From Citreicoccus inhibens (GTDB taxonomy: Bacteria; Myxococcota; Myxococcia; Myxococcales; Myxococcaceae), in assembly GCF_019039035.1 (NCBI RefSeq), contig NZ_JAHNZT010000001.1, positions 398,049 through 462,048 on the forward strand: DNA of 64,000 bases, written 5' to 3'. Shown in pieces: positions 7,797 to 18,400 of the stretch; position 1 is the stretch's first letter, and each line of letters begins with the position of its first letter. Made by a program: the position numbers and the translations under genes. Below the pieces are notes generated by a model, which saw nothing but the letters and a program-made list of their open reading frames with translations, was not told the origin of the DNA and searched no databases.

Positions 7797-8165
7797 ATGC
7801 CCCACGCCTCCTTGCGAGAAGTCTGTGCCCTCATCGGGCGTGGTGGCGTCGTGCTCTGGAGCGATGCGTCCAACAACCCCGTCCTGCTGCCGGACTCGCG
7901 CACCCGCTGGGAGGCCATCTGGCGGCTGCGCGCCGAGCTGGTGGAGATCGCCCACAGCCATCCCGTGGGGCCTCGGGGGTTCTCCCACGAGGATGAAACG
8001 ACGATGCGCGCGCTCACCGAGGCGCTGGGGCGCGCCGTGCGATTCTCGGTGGTGGCCCCCGACGGCATGGTGGCGCGCATCGGGGGCGAGGACGTCCACC
8101 TCGCTCTGGAGCCCGAGTGGGCGGCGTGGCTGCGCCGCGCCTCGGGCATGCGCGAAGCGCCGTAA
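7797..8165 (+). CDS. JAB/MPN (JAMM-motif) metallopeptidase-like protein
   Basis: The protein has 122 residues, starting at ATG 7797. The JAMM motif H-x-H-x7-S-x2-D is exact: H53-S-H55, seven residues, S63, then D66 (HSHPVGPRGFSHEDE). This motif binds the catalytic zinc of isopeptidases that remove ubiquitin-like tails. The upstream glutamate that acts as the general acid is not obvious; E50, just before the motif, is a candidate but is closer than usual. At 122 residues it is a bare MPN domain like the prokaryotic RadC/Mec+-type JAB proteins. It is the last gene of the Ro/Y RNA operon and converges on the acyl-CoA-binding protein gene. A ThiF/E1-like gene lies at 29641 in the same window. Activity is probable, but the missing Glu leaves some doubt. 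Confidence 0.72.
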   Translation: MPHASLREVCALIGRGGVVLWSDASNNPVLLPDSRTRWEAIWRLRAELVEIAHSHPVGPRGFSHEDETTMRALTEALGRAVRFSVVAPDGMVARIGGEDVHLALEPEWAAWLRRASGMREAP

Positions 8166-8178
8166 CCCGCGTACGGCT

Positions 8179-8436
8179 TCAGCCGCCGAGCAGCCGGTTC
8201 ACGAGCGCGACGTAGTCCTTCTTCGCGGTCTCACGCGGCAGGCTCTTGCGCTGGGCCCACGCGTCGTACTTCGCGCGCCCCTTGATATCGAGCATCCCGG
8301 GACGCTTGCCCTGCACGTCGCCCTCGGTGGCCTGTTTGAAGAGGGAGTACAGGTCCAGCAACTGCTCGTTGGAAGGCCGGCTGGGGAGCGTCCTCACGCG
8401 CTCCTGCGCGGAGCGGAAATCATCATCGAGGGCCAT
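8179..8436 (-). CDS. Acyl-CoA-binding protein (ACBP)
   Basis: The protein has 85 residues and starts at the ATG at 8436. Length and sequence match the four-helix ACBP family: DDFRSAQERVRTLP, LYSLFKQATEGDVQGKRPG and KGRAKYDAWAQRKSLPRETAKKDYV cover helices 1-4 in order, with the Lys and Tyr residues that hold the CoA 3'-phosphate and acyl chain (K in FKQATEGD, Y in AKYDAW). It binds long-chain acyl-CoA esters in the cytoplasm. It is convergent with the JAMM gene (13-base gap) and divergent from the acyltransferase-NRPS cluster. The NRPS downstream begins with a condensation domain, which could use an acyl-CoA donor, but shared function is only a possibility. Confidence 0.92.
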   Translation of the reverse strand: MALDDDFRSAQERVRTLPSRPSNEQLLDLYSLFKQATEGDVQGKRPGMLDIKGRAKYDAWAQRKSLPRETAKKDYVALVNRLLGG

Positions 8437-8520
8437 GGCGTCTCCTGGTTCGCGCGACCATAGCAACGCGCGCGCACGACGCGGGTGGCGCGCCCACCCA
8501 CCGCTCCACGTCCCATCCCA

Positions 8521-8572
8521 GATACGGACAAACCTGCGCGCAGCCCAACGCGCGACCCACACAATCCGTATC
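8521..8572. promoter_or_regulatory. Inverted repeat upstream of the acyltransferase/NRPS cluster
   Basis: GATACGGA (8521-8528) and TCCGTATC (8565-8572) are perfect 8-bp inverted arms separated by 36 bases, inside the gap between divergent genes. A small palindrome CTGCGCGCAG lies between them (8534-8543). Closer to the acyltransferase start, TCTCG/CGAGA (8652-8656/8664-8668) and CTCAC/GTGAG (8660-8664/8671-8675) overlap. These could be operators for the cluster; no regulator is identified. Confidence 0.35.
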
Positions 8573-8681
8573 GGCTTCTCGGGGAGTTTCATGTCATGGC
8601 GCAACCTTCCAGGACATGGATTTTCTTGGAATATCCGAGCAGATTGCTTTGTCTCGCGACTCACGAGATTGTGAGAATTCC

Positions 8682-10502
8682 ATGATTCTCTACGACGAGA
8701 GCAACCTCTCCCAGCTCTCCTGGCCCGACACCCCCGAGGGGCGATTCGCGCGCGACTTCCTCACCCCGCTGCTGCGCCAAGGCACCTCGGCCTACGTCTC
8801 GGACCGCACCACCTTGCGCCTGGTGCAGATGGATGGCTGCGTCCTCCCGCTGGCCATCAACGACTCCGAGTACGACAACTCGGCCCTCTTCTCGACCTTC
8901 TCTCGATACATCACGTTGCAGTTGTCCGCGGTCACCGCCGAGGCGTGGGGACCTTTCCGCGCGTGGCTGGTCCGCGGCGTGATGAAGACGCTGGGGCTCT
9001 TGCTCAAGGCCGCGAAGATCGACCGGTGCGTCTACGTGGACCACTGGCTGATGTTGCGCAATCTCGGCGTGATGCTGTCCGCCGAGCAGGTGCGGCGTCT
9101 CACGGATTTCCTGGCGTCGCGCTATCCCCAGCACGCCATCGTCTTCCAGGCCGTGAATCCGGCCACCCACGCGCCGCTGCTGAACACCTTGAAGGACCAG
9201 GGCTACGAGTTCGTCTACGCGGCCCACACGCGCATGCTCGTGCCCTACAAGGCCGAGGTCAGCCGGCAGGTGCGCGAGAACCGCCGCCGCGACGCGCGCT
9301 TGCTCGAAGCCGCGGGCTATCAGCTCGTGGATGGGCGGACGATGCCGGACTGCGCGCCGAGGCTCGTGGAGCTGTACCGCGCGCTGAACGGCGAGAAGTA
9401 CTCGACGAACTTGCAGTTCTCGACCGAGTTCTTCGACACCACGCTGCGCGGGGGCGTCCTCGAGTACCGGCTCGCGGTGAAGGACGATCGCATCGACGGC
9501 TTCTACAGCTTCATGGTCAGCCACGACGTCGTCTCCTCGCCGGGCTTTGGGTATGACCTGAGTCTTCCGCAGGACCTCGGGCTGTACCGCGGCCTCGTGT
9601 ATCACCTGATGCAAGAGGCGGTGGATCGCGGGCTGACCATCGAGCTGGGCGCGGGCGCGGATCAATTCAAGAGCCTGCGCGGCGACAAGGGTGTGCCCCG
9701 CTACAGCGCGGTGTCCCTGCGTCACCTCCCAGAGTGGCGCAAGGCGGGCTGGAGACTGCTCCAGCGCTTCGCCAACGGCGGCCTGCTGCCCGCCTCCAAG
9801 GGATACCTCGGCGGAATCGAAGGCGAGCCGCCCGTGGGCTTTGACGCCATGCCCGACACGTTCTCGCCTCCCATGACCATGGGCCCGCGCGAGGCGGCGG
9901 CGGCGCTCCGCCAGGAACTGGACCTGCTGGAGCGAGGACTCGACGAGACGACCGGACTTGAAGGCGAGGCCTTGGCGCGAAGCCTGACGCCGCTCGCGGA
10001 CAAGCTCCACAACTGGCCTCAGCCCACGCTGCGTGTCCTCGAGCTGCGCGAGAAGCTGGCCAAGCGCGAGCAGGAGGCCCGGCGCAAGGACTCCGCGCGC
10101 CCGAAGGCCGAACAGCCCGCGGCGTCCGAGCAAGCGCAGCAACTCCTCGACGCCGCCATGCGAATGGGAGAGACGGCGCTCGTGGCGCGGCACCTGGGCG
10201 ACGCCTCCGCGCAGCACTTGCGCGCGGTCGTGGAGTGTCTGCGACAGGCCCCGGGTCCCACCGCGGTGGTGCTCACCGCGTGCCGAGGCGAGAAGGTGGT
10301 GCTCGTCACCGCCGCCACGCAATCGCTGCTCGCGCGGGGCGTGGATGCCAGCCAACTGATGGCTCAGGTCGCGCCCTCCGTGGGGGGAAAGGGAGGAGGT
10401 TCACCCGACGTCGCCTGGGGTGGAGGCTCACGCCCGGATGGCATTGACGCTGCGCTCAGCGCCGCGCGCGATTACCTCCAGGCGAGTCTTGGCAGTCATT
10501 GA
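8682..10502 (+). CDS. CelD/FemAB-like GNAT acyltransferase fused to an AlaRS C-Ala (DHHA1) domain, copy 1
   Basis: The protein has 606 residues, starting at ATG 8682 (MILYDESNLSQLSW); an ATG at 8616 is less likely because the paralogue begins at the equivalent point. Residues about 90-385 resemble CelD/FemAB-type acyltransferases built from GNAT folds (LNTLKDQGYEFVYAAHTRML, RQVRENRRRDARLLEAAGY, then a second GNAT-like half ending ADQFKSLRGDKGVPRY). Residues about 455-515 are helical, like the AlaRS linker. Residues about 520-606 match the C-Ala domain: GPTAVVLTACRGEKVVLVTA followed by SVGGKGGGSPDVAWGGG, close to the GGKGGGRPDMA signature that helps AlaRS bind tRNA-Ala. Some Fem-family enzymes use aminoacyl-tRNA as donor, so the fusion suggests an Ala-tRNA-dependent transferase. 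That activity is inference. Confidence 0.75.
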   Translation: MILYDESNLSQLSWPDTPEGRFARDFLTPLLRQGTSAYVSDRTTLRLVQMDGCVLPLAINDSEYDNSALFSTFSRYITLQLSAVTAEAWGPFRAWLVRGVMKTLGLLLKAAKIDRCVYVDHWLMLRNLGVMLSAEQVRRLTDFLASRYPQHAIVFQAVNPATHAPLLNTLKDQGYEFVYAAHTRMLVPYKAEVSRQVRENRRRDARLLEAAGYQLVDGRTMPDCAPRLVELYRALNGEKYSTNLQFSTEFFDTTLRGGVLEYRLAVKDDRIDGFYSFMVSHDVVSSPGFGYDLSLPQDLGLYRGLVYHLMQEAVDRGLTIELGAGADQFKSLRGDKGVPRYSAVSLRHLPEWRKAGWRLLQRFANGGLLPASKGYLGGIEGEPPVGFDAMPDTFSPPMTMGPREAAAALRQELDLLERGLDETTGLEGEALARSLTPLADKLHNWPQPTLRVLELREKLAKREQEARRKDSARPKAEQPAASEQAQQLLDAAMRMGETALVARHLGDASAQHLRAVVECLRQAPGPTAVVLTACRGEKVVLVTAATQSLLARGVDASQLMAQVAPSVGGKGGGSPDVAWGGGSRPDGIDAALSAARDYLQASLGSH

Positions 10503-10535
10503 ATTCCGTGTCGCGTCACCGGACTCACCCGACCC

Positions 10536-12359
10536 ATGCACCTCTACGACGAGACCCAGATCGAGGCGGCCCCTTGGCCAGACACCGAGGAAGGCCGACA
10601 GGCGAGAACCTTCCTCGTCCCGCTGTTCCAACAGGGCCCACAAGCCTTCTTCGAAGACAAAGCCAGCATGCGATTGCTGGCCATGGATGACCTGCTCATC
10701 CCGCTGTCCGTCACCGAATCCCCACACGACAACTCGTATTTCTTCTCCATGTTCGCGCGCTACATCACCAGTCAGCGCGCCGCCATCAAGACGGGCAATT
10801 GGAGTCCGGTCGCCGGCTTCGTCGCCAGCAGCGCGCTGTGGAGCGTGGGGTCGCTGCTCAAGGCCGCGCAGCTCGACAAGTGCGTGCAGGTCGACAACTG
10901 GCCCACCATGCGAAACATGGGAGCGGCCCTGAACGCGGACCAGGTGAAGCGCCTCACCGAGTTCCTCGTGTCGCGCTATCCGCATCACGCGATTGTCTTT
11001 CCCGCGCTGAATCCCGCCACCCACTCCCCGCTGCTCAATCACTTGAAGGGCCACGGCTACGAGTTCGCGTACATGACGCACACGCGAATGCTGCTGCCCT
11101 TCGGGTTGGAGCTGAGCCGACGGGCACGGGAGAACCGCCGCCGCGACGGCCGCATCGTGGAGACCACCGACTACAAGCTCGTCGAGGGGAAGGACGTGCC
11201 GGATTGCGCGCCACGGCTCGCCGAGCTGTACCGGATGCTGAACCGGGAGAAGTACACGACCAACCCACCCATCACGACCGCGTTCTTCGAAGCGGCGCTG
11301 CGCTCGGAGAAGTACCGCATCCGCCTGCTCGTGAAGGACGGACGCGTCGACATGTTCTACGGCATCACCATCAAGGACGACGTCGTCAACTGCGCGCTCT
11401 CCGGTTACGACATCACGCTGCCGCAAGAGCTCGGGCTGTACCGCATGCTCAACAACCTCCTGATGATGGAGGCCCTCGACCGTGGGCTCGCCATCGAGAC
11501 CGGAGGCGGCGCGGATCAATTCAAGACACTGCGAGGCGACCGGCCCCTGCCCCGCTACAACGCGGTGTACCTGAAGCACCTCTCCGCCCGCCGCAGGGGT
11601 GGCTGGAAGCTGGTGCAGCGACTGGCCAATGAGTCCCTCCTGAACGTGAGCCGCGCCCGGCTCAAACAGGTGGACGGAGACGAGAACGTCGCCGGCTTCG
11701 ACCGCATCCCCGAGACCTTCGCGCCCCCGTTCCTGAGTCCGCGGGAGTCCGTCCTCTTGCTGCGACAGGAGCTGGACGCGCTGGAGAAGGCCCTCGACGA
11801 GGCCGCCACACTGGAGGGCCTGGAGCGCGTCCACCGGCTCTCGGAATTGTCCAAGCGCCTGGAGGATGAGCAGCTCCCCCGTGACCGGGTCGCGGCGCTT
11901 CGCGAGCGCTGCGAGTCGCTCGCGTCGGCGATGCAGAAAGACAAGCGCGCGCGCAAGGCCTCGGGGCGAGCGCAACGCGCGGAGCAGGCGCGTCAACTCC
12001 TGGAGCAAGCCTCGAAGTTGGGCGACACCACGCTCGTCGCGAAGCACCTGGGCGAAGCGCCGCTGCATCACCTGCGCACGTTGGCGGAGCTGCTGCGCAA
12101 GTCGGCTCCGAACGCCGCCGTCGTCCTCGCGGCGACCCAAGGCTCCACCGTCGGGCTCGTCACCGCGGCGACCGCCGACCTCATCGAGCGCGGTGTGAAT
12201 GCAGGCATCCTGCTCGCACAGGCCGCACCCTCGGTGGGCGGCACGGGCGAGGGCAGCCCCGAGCTTGCCTGGGCCGAGGGGCCTCGACCGGAGGGCATCG
12301 CGGCGGCGCTGGACGCCACCCAGGCCTTCCTCCAGGCACGGCTGAACCCTCCGGCCTGA
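10536..12359 (+). CDS. CelD/FemAB-like GNAT acyltransferase fused to an AlaRS C-Ala-like domain, copy 2
   Basis: The protein has 607 residues and starts 33 bases after copy 1, which it matches along its full length (MHLYDETQIEAAPWPDTEEG against MILYDESNLSQLSWPDTPEG). The GNAT region is well kept (LNHLKGHGYEFAYMTHTRML, RRARENRRRDGRIVETTDY, ADQFKTLRGDRPLPRY). The C-terminal C-Ala-like part is recognisable but changed at its core: SVGGTGEGSPELAWAEG replaces the GGKGGG...GGG form seen in copy 1, so tRNA binding may be altered or lost. The pair is a recent-looking tandem duplication with divergence of the C-Ala end. The NRPS follows after 72 bases. Different donor or acceptor use by the two copies is likely but unproven. 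Confidence 0.75.
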   Translation: MHLYDETQIEAAPWPDTEEGRQARTFLVPLFQQGPQAFFEDKASMRLLAMDDLLIPLSVTESPHDNSYFFSMFARYITSQRAAIKTGNWSPVAGFVASSALWSVGSLLKAAQLDKCVQVDNWPTMRNMGAALNADQVKRLTEFLVSRYPHHAIVFPALNPATHSPLLNHLKGHGYEFAYMTHTRMLLPFGLELSRRARENRRRDGRIVETTDYKLVEGKDVPDCAPRLAELYRMLNREKYTTNPPITTAFFEAALRSEKYRIRLLVKDGRVDMFYGITIKDDVVNCALSGYDITLPQELGLYRMLNNLLMMEALDRGLAIETGGGADQFKTLRGDRPLPRYNAVYLKHLSARRRGGWKLVQRLANESLLNVSRARLKQVDGDENVAGFDRIPETFAPPFLSPRESVLLLRQELDALEKALDEAATLEGLERVHRLSELSKRLEDEQLPRDRVAALRERCESLASAMQKDKRARKASGRAQRAEQARQLLEQASKLGDTTLVAKHLGEAPLHHLRTLAELLRKSAPNAAVVLAATQGSTVGLVTAATADLIERGVNAGILLAQAAPSVGGTGEGSPELAWAEGPRPEGIAAALDATQAFLQARLNPPA

Positions 12360-12386
12360 CAGCACCATCCCGTCATTCAACCGCGA

Positions 12387-12412
12387 CAGAGCCGCTGGCT
12401 GCGCCGGCTCTG
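12387..12412 (+). terminator. Hairpin before the NRPS start (attenuator-like or partial terminator)
   Basis: CAGAGCC (12387-12393) pairs with GGCTCTG (12406-12412) in a 7-bp stem with a 12-base loop, between the second acyltransferase gene and the NRPS start codon at 12432. There is no T tract. The NRPS ribosome binding site GAGAGG (12415-12420) begins 3 bases after the stem, so the hairpin could affect NRPS translation or reduce read-through. Confidence 0.35.
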
Positions 12413-12431
12413 CAGAGAGGTGTGCTCCACG

Positions 12432-15400
12432 ATGGCTCCGACGCAAGAAGACAAGCGGGCGCGGCTGGCGAGGCTCCTGCGCGAGAAGACACAACCTCAT
12501 CGACACGCGCCGCCCTCGTTCTCCCAGGAGCGCATGTGGTTCCTGGACCAGTGGAGTCCCGGTAGCGCGCTGTTCAACATGCCCGCGGTGGTGCGCCTCA
12601 CGGGCACGCTCCACCTGGACGCGCTCAAAGCCAGTCTCCAGCAGTTGGTGGATCGCCACGAACCGCTGCGCACGGTGCTCCCCGAGCAGGACGGCCAGCC
12701 GATCCAGGTCATCACGCCCACACAGCCCCTCTCGCTCACCGTGGTGGCGCTTCCGGAGCATCCGTCCACCGAGCGAGAGACCCGAGCCTGGGAGCACATC
12801 GCCAACGAGGCGCGGCGCCCCTTCGTGCTGGCGCAGGGCCCGCTCATGCGCGCCACGTTGTATCCGGTGCGCGCGGATGAGCACCTGCTCCTGCTCAACC
12901 TGCATCACATCATCGCGGACGGTTGGTCCATGGGCGTGCTCGTCCGGGAGTTGGCGGCCTTCTACGTCGCCTTCCTGGAAGAGCGCCCCGCGACCTTGTC
13001 AGCGCTGCCGCTCCAGTACGCGGACTTCGCCGTCTGGCAACGACAGTGGTTGCTCGGGGGCGTGCTGGAGGCACAGCTCGCCTTCTGGCGCGCGCGGCTG
13101 GATCCGCACTCCCGCATCGAGCTTCCGGCTGACAAGCCAAGGCCCGCGACGCTCGGGAACCGGGGGACTCGACAGGTGTCGCTGCTCTCGCCCTCGCTCA
13201 CGCAGAGCCTGCGGGACTTCAGTCAGCACGAAGGCAAGACACTGTTCGTCATCCTCCTCGCCGCCTTCGACGTCCTGCTCCATCGCTACACCGGGCAGAC
13301 GGACCTGACGGTCGGGACGCTCGTCTCCGGTCGCGGCCGGGCCGAGGTGGAGGGCCTCATCGGCCTGTTCATCAACGCCCTCCCACTGCGCACGGCCCTG
13401 TCCGGAAGCCTGACGTTCCGCGAGCTGCTGGAGCGGGTGCAGGACACGACGCTCAAGGCCTACGACCACCAGGACGTGCCCTTCGAGAAACTGGTCGAGG
13501 CCCTCAAACCCGAGCGCAGCTCCAGTCACCTGCCCATCGTCCAGGTGATGCTGATTCACCAGAACGCGCCCGCGTCGCCACTCCAGGCCCAGGGGCTCCG
13601 GATGGAGCCGCTTCCCGTCACCACCGAGACGACCAAGCACGACCTGACGCTCTACGCGATGGAGCTGCCCGACACCCTTCAGCTCAGCGCCGAGTACAAC
13701 ACCGACCTCTTCGAAGCACCGACGATGGTGCGCCTGCTTGGACACCTGCGCCTGCTCCTCGAAGGCGCGCTCGCGAATCCGGACGCACGCATCGCGGACC
13801 TACCCTTGTTGTCAGAGGCGGAGCGGCATCAAGTCCTCGTGGAGTGGCATGGCGCGCGTGACGCGTTCCCACAGCAGGCGTGCATCCACACGCTCATCGA
13901 GGCCCAAGCCCAGCGCACCCCACACGCCGTGGCGCTCACCTTCGAGGGCCAATCCCTCACGTACCAACAGGTTGACCAACGTGCCAATCAACTGGCGCAC
14001 CACCTGCGCGCGCAAGGCGTGGGCCCCGAGTCGCGTGTGGGCATATGCCTTGAACGGTCGCTGGAGCTGGTCATCTCCCTGCTCGCCACACTCAAGGCGG
14101 GCGGCGCCTATGTCCCGATGGATCCCGGCTATCCGGCGCAGCGCCTGACCTGGATGCTCGAGGATGCCCGGCCCACCGTCCTGGTGGCGCAGCACCCGCT
14201 GTTGTCCGTGCTGCCTCCGCACGACGCCCGCGTGGTGTGCGTGGACACCGAGGCGGAGGACATCGCGCGCCACCCGTCCCATGCTCCCGAGCCCTGGGCC
14301 ACGGCCGAGAACCTCGCGTACATCATCTTCACCTCGGGCAGCACTGGCCGGCCCAAGGGCGCGATGAATGCGCATCGCCCTGTCGTGAATCGGCTCCAGT
14401 GGATGCAGGGCGAATATCGCCTGGGCGCCGAGGACGTGGTCCTTCAGAAGACACCGTTCAGCTTCGACGTGTCCGTATGGGAGTTCTTCTGGCCCCTCAT
14501 GGTCGGCGCGCGGCTGGTGGTGGCGCGCCCGGGAGGACATCAAGAGCCCGCCTATCTCGCGCGGACCATCGAGGCCGAGCGAGTCACCACGCTGCACTTC
14601 GTCCCATCCATGCTCCAGGTGTTCCTCGAGGAGTCCGGCGAGGCGCGCTGTCGTTCGGTGAAGCGCCTGGTGTGCAGTGGCGAGGCGCTGCCCTTGGAGC
14701 TGAAGGAGCGCTGTCTCCAACGACTCCCGCATGCGGAGCTGCACAACCTCTACGGGCCCACCGAGGCCGCCGTGGACGTCACCGCCTTCGCCTGCAAGCC
14801 CGCCGATGGACGACGCTCGGTGCCCATTGGTCGGCCGGTGGCGAACACCTCCATCCGGCTGCTCGATTCGCGCATGAGCCCCGTGCCCGTGGGCGTCGCG
14901 GGCGAGCTGTTCATCGGGGGCGTCCAGGTGGGGCGTGGCTATCAATCGCGTCCGGACCTCACCGCCGAGCGATTCATCCCCGACCCGTTCAGCGATACGC
15001 CGGGCGCGCGCCTGTATCGCACGGGGGACGTGGCGCGCTGGCTGCCCGACGGGAACATCGAGTACCTGGGCCGCGCCGACTTCCAGGTGAAGGTGCGCGG
15101 CCTGCGCATCGAGCTGGGTGAGATTGAAGCCGCGCTGGAGCAACAGCCCGGTGTGCAGCAGGCCGTGGTGCTCGCGCGCGAGGACGTCCCCGGAGACAAG
15201 CGGCTCGTGGCCTATGTCGCCGGCCGAGGCGGACCAAGCGTGGTGGATGGCGAGGCCCTGCGCACCGCCCTCACGGCACGGCTGCCGGAGTACATGGTGC
15301 CCTCCGCGTTCGTCGTGTTGGAGTCACTGCCGCTCAACCCGAACGGAAAGGTCGAGCGCAAGGCGCTCCCCGCCCCCACAGTCGAGCGCACCGAGGAAGC

Positions 15401-18400
15401 CCGCGTGGCGCCGAGCACGCCCACCGAGCGCGAGGTCGCCGCGCTGTTCGAGGAGCTGCTCAGCGTGCGGGACGTCGGCGCGAAGGACGACCTGTTCCGA
15501 CTGGGGGGTAACTCGCTGCTCGCGACCCGCGTCCTCGCGCGACTGCGCGCCCGCTTCGGCGTCGAGCTGCCGCTCCGCGTTCTCTTCCAGCACTCGACTG
15601 TCCAGCAGCTCGCGAAGCTGGTGGATGACACCCGCGCGCTGGGCACCGAGCACGCGACGCCCACCGCCGCGACAGGCCAGCGCGAGCGGCGCCCCGCCAT
15701 ACCCTTGCATGTCGATGACGCACCCGAGGGGCCCGCGCCCAGCTCCATGACGGCGCACGAGGAGGGCCGCGCCACGGAGATCTCCCCCGAGGAACGGCAT
15801 CGTGTCCTGGTGGAGTGGAACAACACGGCCGCGGACTTCCCTCGCGGTGTTTGCATGCACCAGCTCGTCGAGGCGCAGGCCCAGCGGACCCCCAATGCCG
15901 TGGCGGTGGTCGCGGGCGGGGCCCGGCTCACCTACCGACAGCTCAACGCTCGCGCCAACCAGCTCGCGCGACATCTGCGCTCGCTGGGCGTGGGCCCCGA
16001 GGTCCGCGTCGGACTGTGCGTCGAACGTGGGGCCGACATGGTCGTGGGCATGCTGGGCATCCTCAAGGCCGGAGCAGCCTATGTCCCGCTCGACCCCACG
16101 TATCCTCGCGAGCGGCTGGCGTATCTCCTGGAGGATGCGCGAGGCCCGGCGCTCGTCGCGCACTCCCATCTGCTCCCGTCGCTGCCTCCGTACGACGCGC
16201 GGGTGGTCTGTCTGGACACGGAGCAGGAAGCGCTGGCGCGCGAATCCACCGATGCGCTCGAACCCGCCGCGACGTCGCAGAACCTCGCCTATCTCATCTA
16301 CACGTCGGGCAGCACGGGGCGCCCCAAGGGTGTCGCCATCACGCATCACAGCGCGGTGGCCTTCCTCGCGTGGGCCCATGCCATCTACTCCGCCGAGGAG
16401 CTGCGCGGTGTCCTGGCCTGCACGTCCGTCAACTTCGACCTCTCCGTGTTCGAGGTCTTCGCGCCGCTGAGTCGAGGCGGCACTGTCATCGTCGCGTGCA
16501 ATGCCTTGCATCTGGCCGAGCTGCCCGAGGCCGCCGAGGTCACCCTGCTCAACACGGTGCCCTCCGCCATGGCCCAGCTCCTGCGGCTCGGGGCGCTGCC
16601 GCCCTCGGTCCGCACCGTCAACCTCGCGGGCGAGGCGCTGCCCGCGCCCCTGGCCCGACAGGTCTTCGAGGTCCCCACCGTCGAGCACCTGTACAACCTC
16701 TACGGCCCCTCGGAGGACACCACGTACTCCACCTATGCCCACGTGCAGCGCGGCGAGGTGCCCAACATCGGCCGGACCATCACCAACACGCGCGCCTACG
16801 TATTGGACGCGCGGCTCCAGCCCGTGCCCGTCGGCGCCACGGGGGAGCTGTACCTCGCGGGAGACGGCCTCGCGCGCGGCTACCTTCACCGCCCCGACCT
16901 CACCGCGGAGCGCTTCATCCCCGCGCCCTTCGAGTCCGCGGGCTCGCGCATGTACAAGACCGGCGACCGCGTGCGGTATCGCGAGGACGGTGCGCTGGAG
17001 TACCTGGGCCGCAATGACTTCCAGGTGAAGATTCGCGGCTTCCGCATCGAACTGGGCGAGGTGGAGACCGCGGTCCAGGCGCAGCCGGTGGTGCGCGAGG
17101 CCGTGGTCATGGCGCGCGAGGACCACGCTGGCGACAAGCGACTCGTGGCCTATGTGGTCGCGCACGAAGGACAGACACTGGACGTGCCGACGCTGCGGCA
17201 GAGCCTGCGCCAGCGCCTCCCGGAGTTCATGGTCCCCTCGGCGTTCGTCGTGTTGGACACGCTCCCGCTGAACCCCAATGGAAAAGTCGATCGCAGGGCC
17301 CTGCCCGCCCCCGTCGCCGAGCGCGCGAGCACGCGCCCCTATGAGGCCCCGAGCACCCCCACCGAGGCGTTGCTCTCAGGCCTCTGGCGACAGGTGCTGG
17401 GATTGGAGCGCGCGGGACTTCAGGACCACTTCTTCGAACTGGGCGGTCACTCCTTGATGGCCACTCAGGTGGCCGCTCGGCTGCGCGCGTCGCTGCGCGT
17501 CGAGTTACCCTTGAGTGCCTTCTTTGAAGCCCCCACGCTCGGGGCCCTCGCGCAGCGAGTGGAGGCGGCTCGGGAGCAGGGCGACGCGCGCCCCATCATT
17601 CCGCCTCTGCTCCCCGTGCCTCGTGGCGCCAGGCTGCCGCTGTCCTTCGCGCAGCAGCGGCTGTGGCTGCTCGACCAACTCGAACCTGGCAGCACCGCCT
17701 ACACCATCCTCGCGGCGCTGCGCCTGAGGGGACCGCTCAATCCCCGTGCGCTCGTGCGCGCCTTCCAAGCCCTCCTCCAGCGCCATGAGAGCCTGCGCAC
17801 CCGCTTCCTCGCGGACGAGGAAGGACCGCATCAGCACATTCACGAGGACGCCGCTCCCGACATGCGGCTCATCGACCTGCAAGACCTGCCCGAATCGGAG
17901 CAGGAGCGCGAATCACTCGCGCTGGCCAGCGACGAGGCGGAGCGGCCCTTCGACCTCACGCGCGGCCCGCTCGTGCGAGGGCTGCTCATCCGCCGCACCG
18001 AGCAACATCACCTCCTCGTCGTGACGATGCACCACATCATCTCCGACGGCTGGTCGTCCGCCATCCTCATCCGCGAACTGTCCTCGCTGTACGCGGCGTT
18101 CGCGGCAGGCCAGGACACACGGCTGCCCGCGCTGTCATCGCAGTACGTGGACTACGCGCTGTGGCAGCGACAGTGGTTGCGCGGCGACGTGCTGGACTCC
18201 CAGCTGGACTACTGGCGCCGCCAGCTCGCGGGAGTGCCCACGGCCCTGCCCCTCCCCACCGACAAGCCCCGGCCCGCCGTGCAGACCTTCCGAGGCGGGC
18301 GCGTGCCCGTGAAGTTGGGCGTAGAGCTCACGCGAGCCATCTCGGCGCTGTGCGCGCGCGAGGGCGTCACGCCATTCATGCTGTTGCTGACGGGGCTCCA

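Noticed and set aside
10428-12908. Long reverse-strand ORF of 826 residues opposite the acyltransferase and NRPS genes
   Set aside because: It is Arg/Gln/His-rich low-complexity translation, antisense to genes with clear family motifs; an effect of high-GC codon use.
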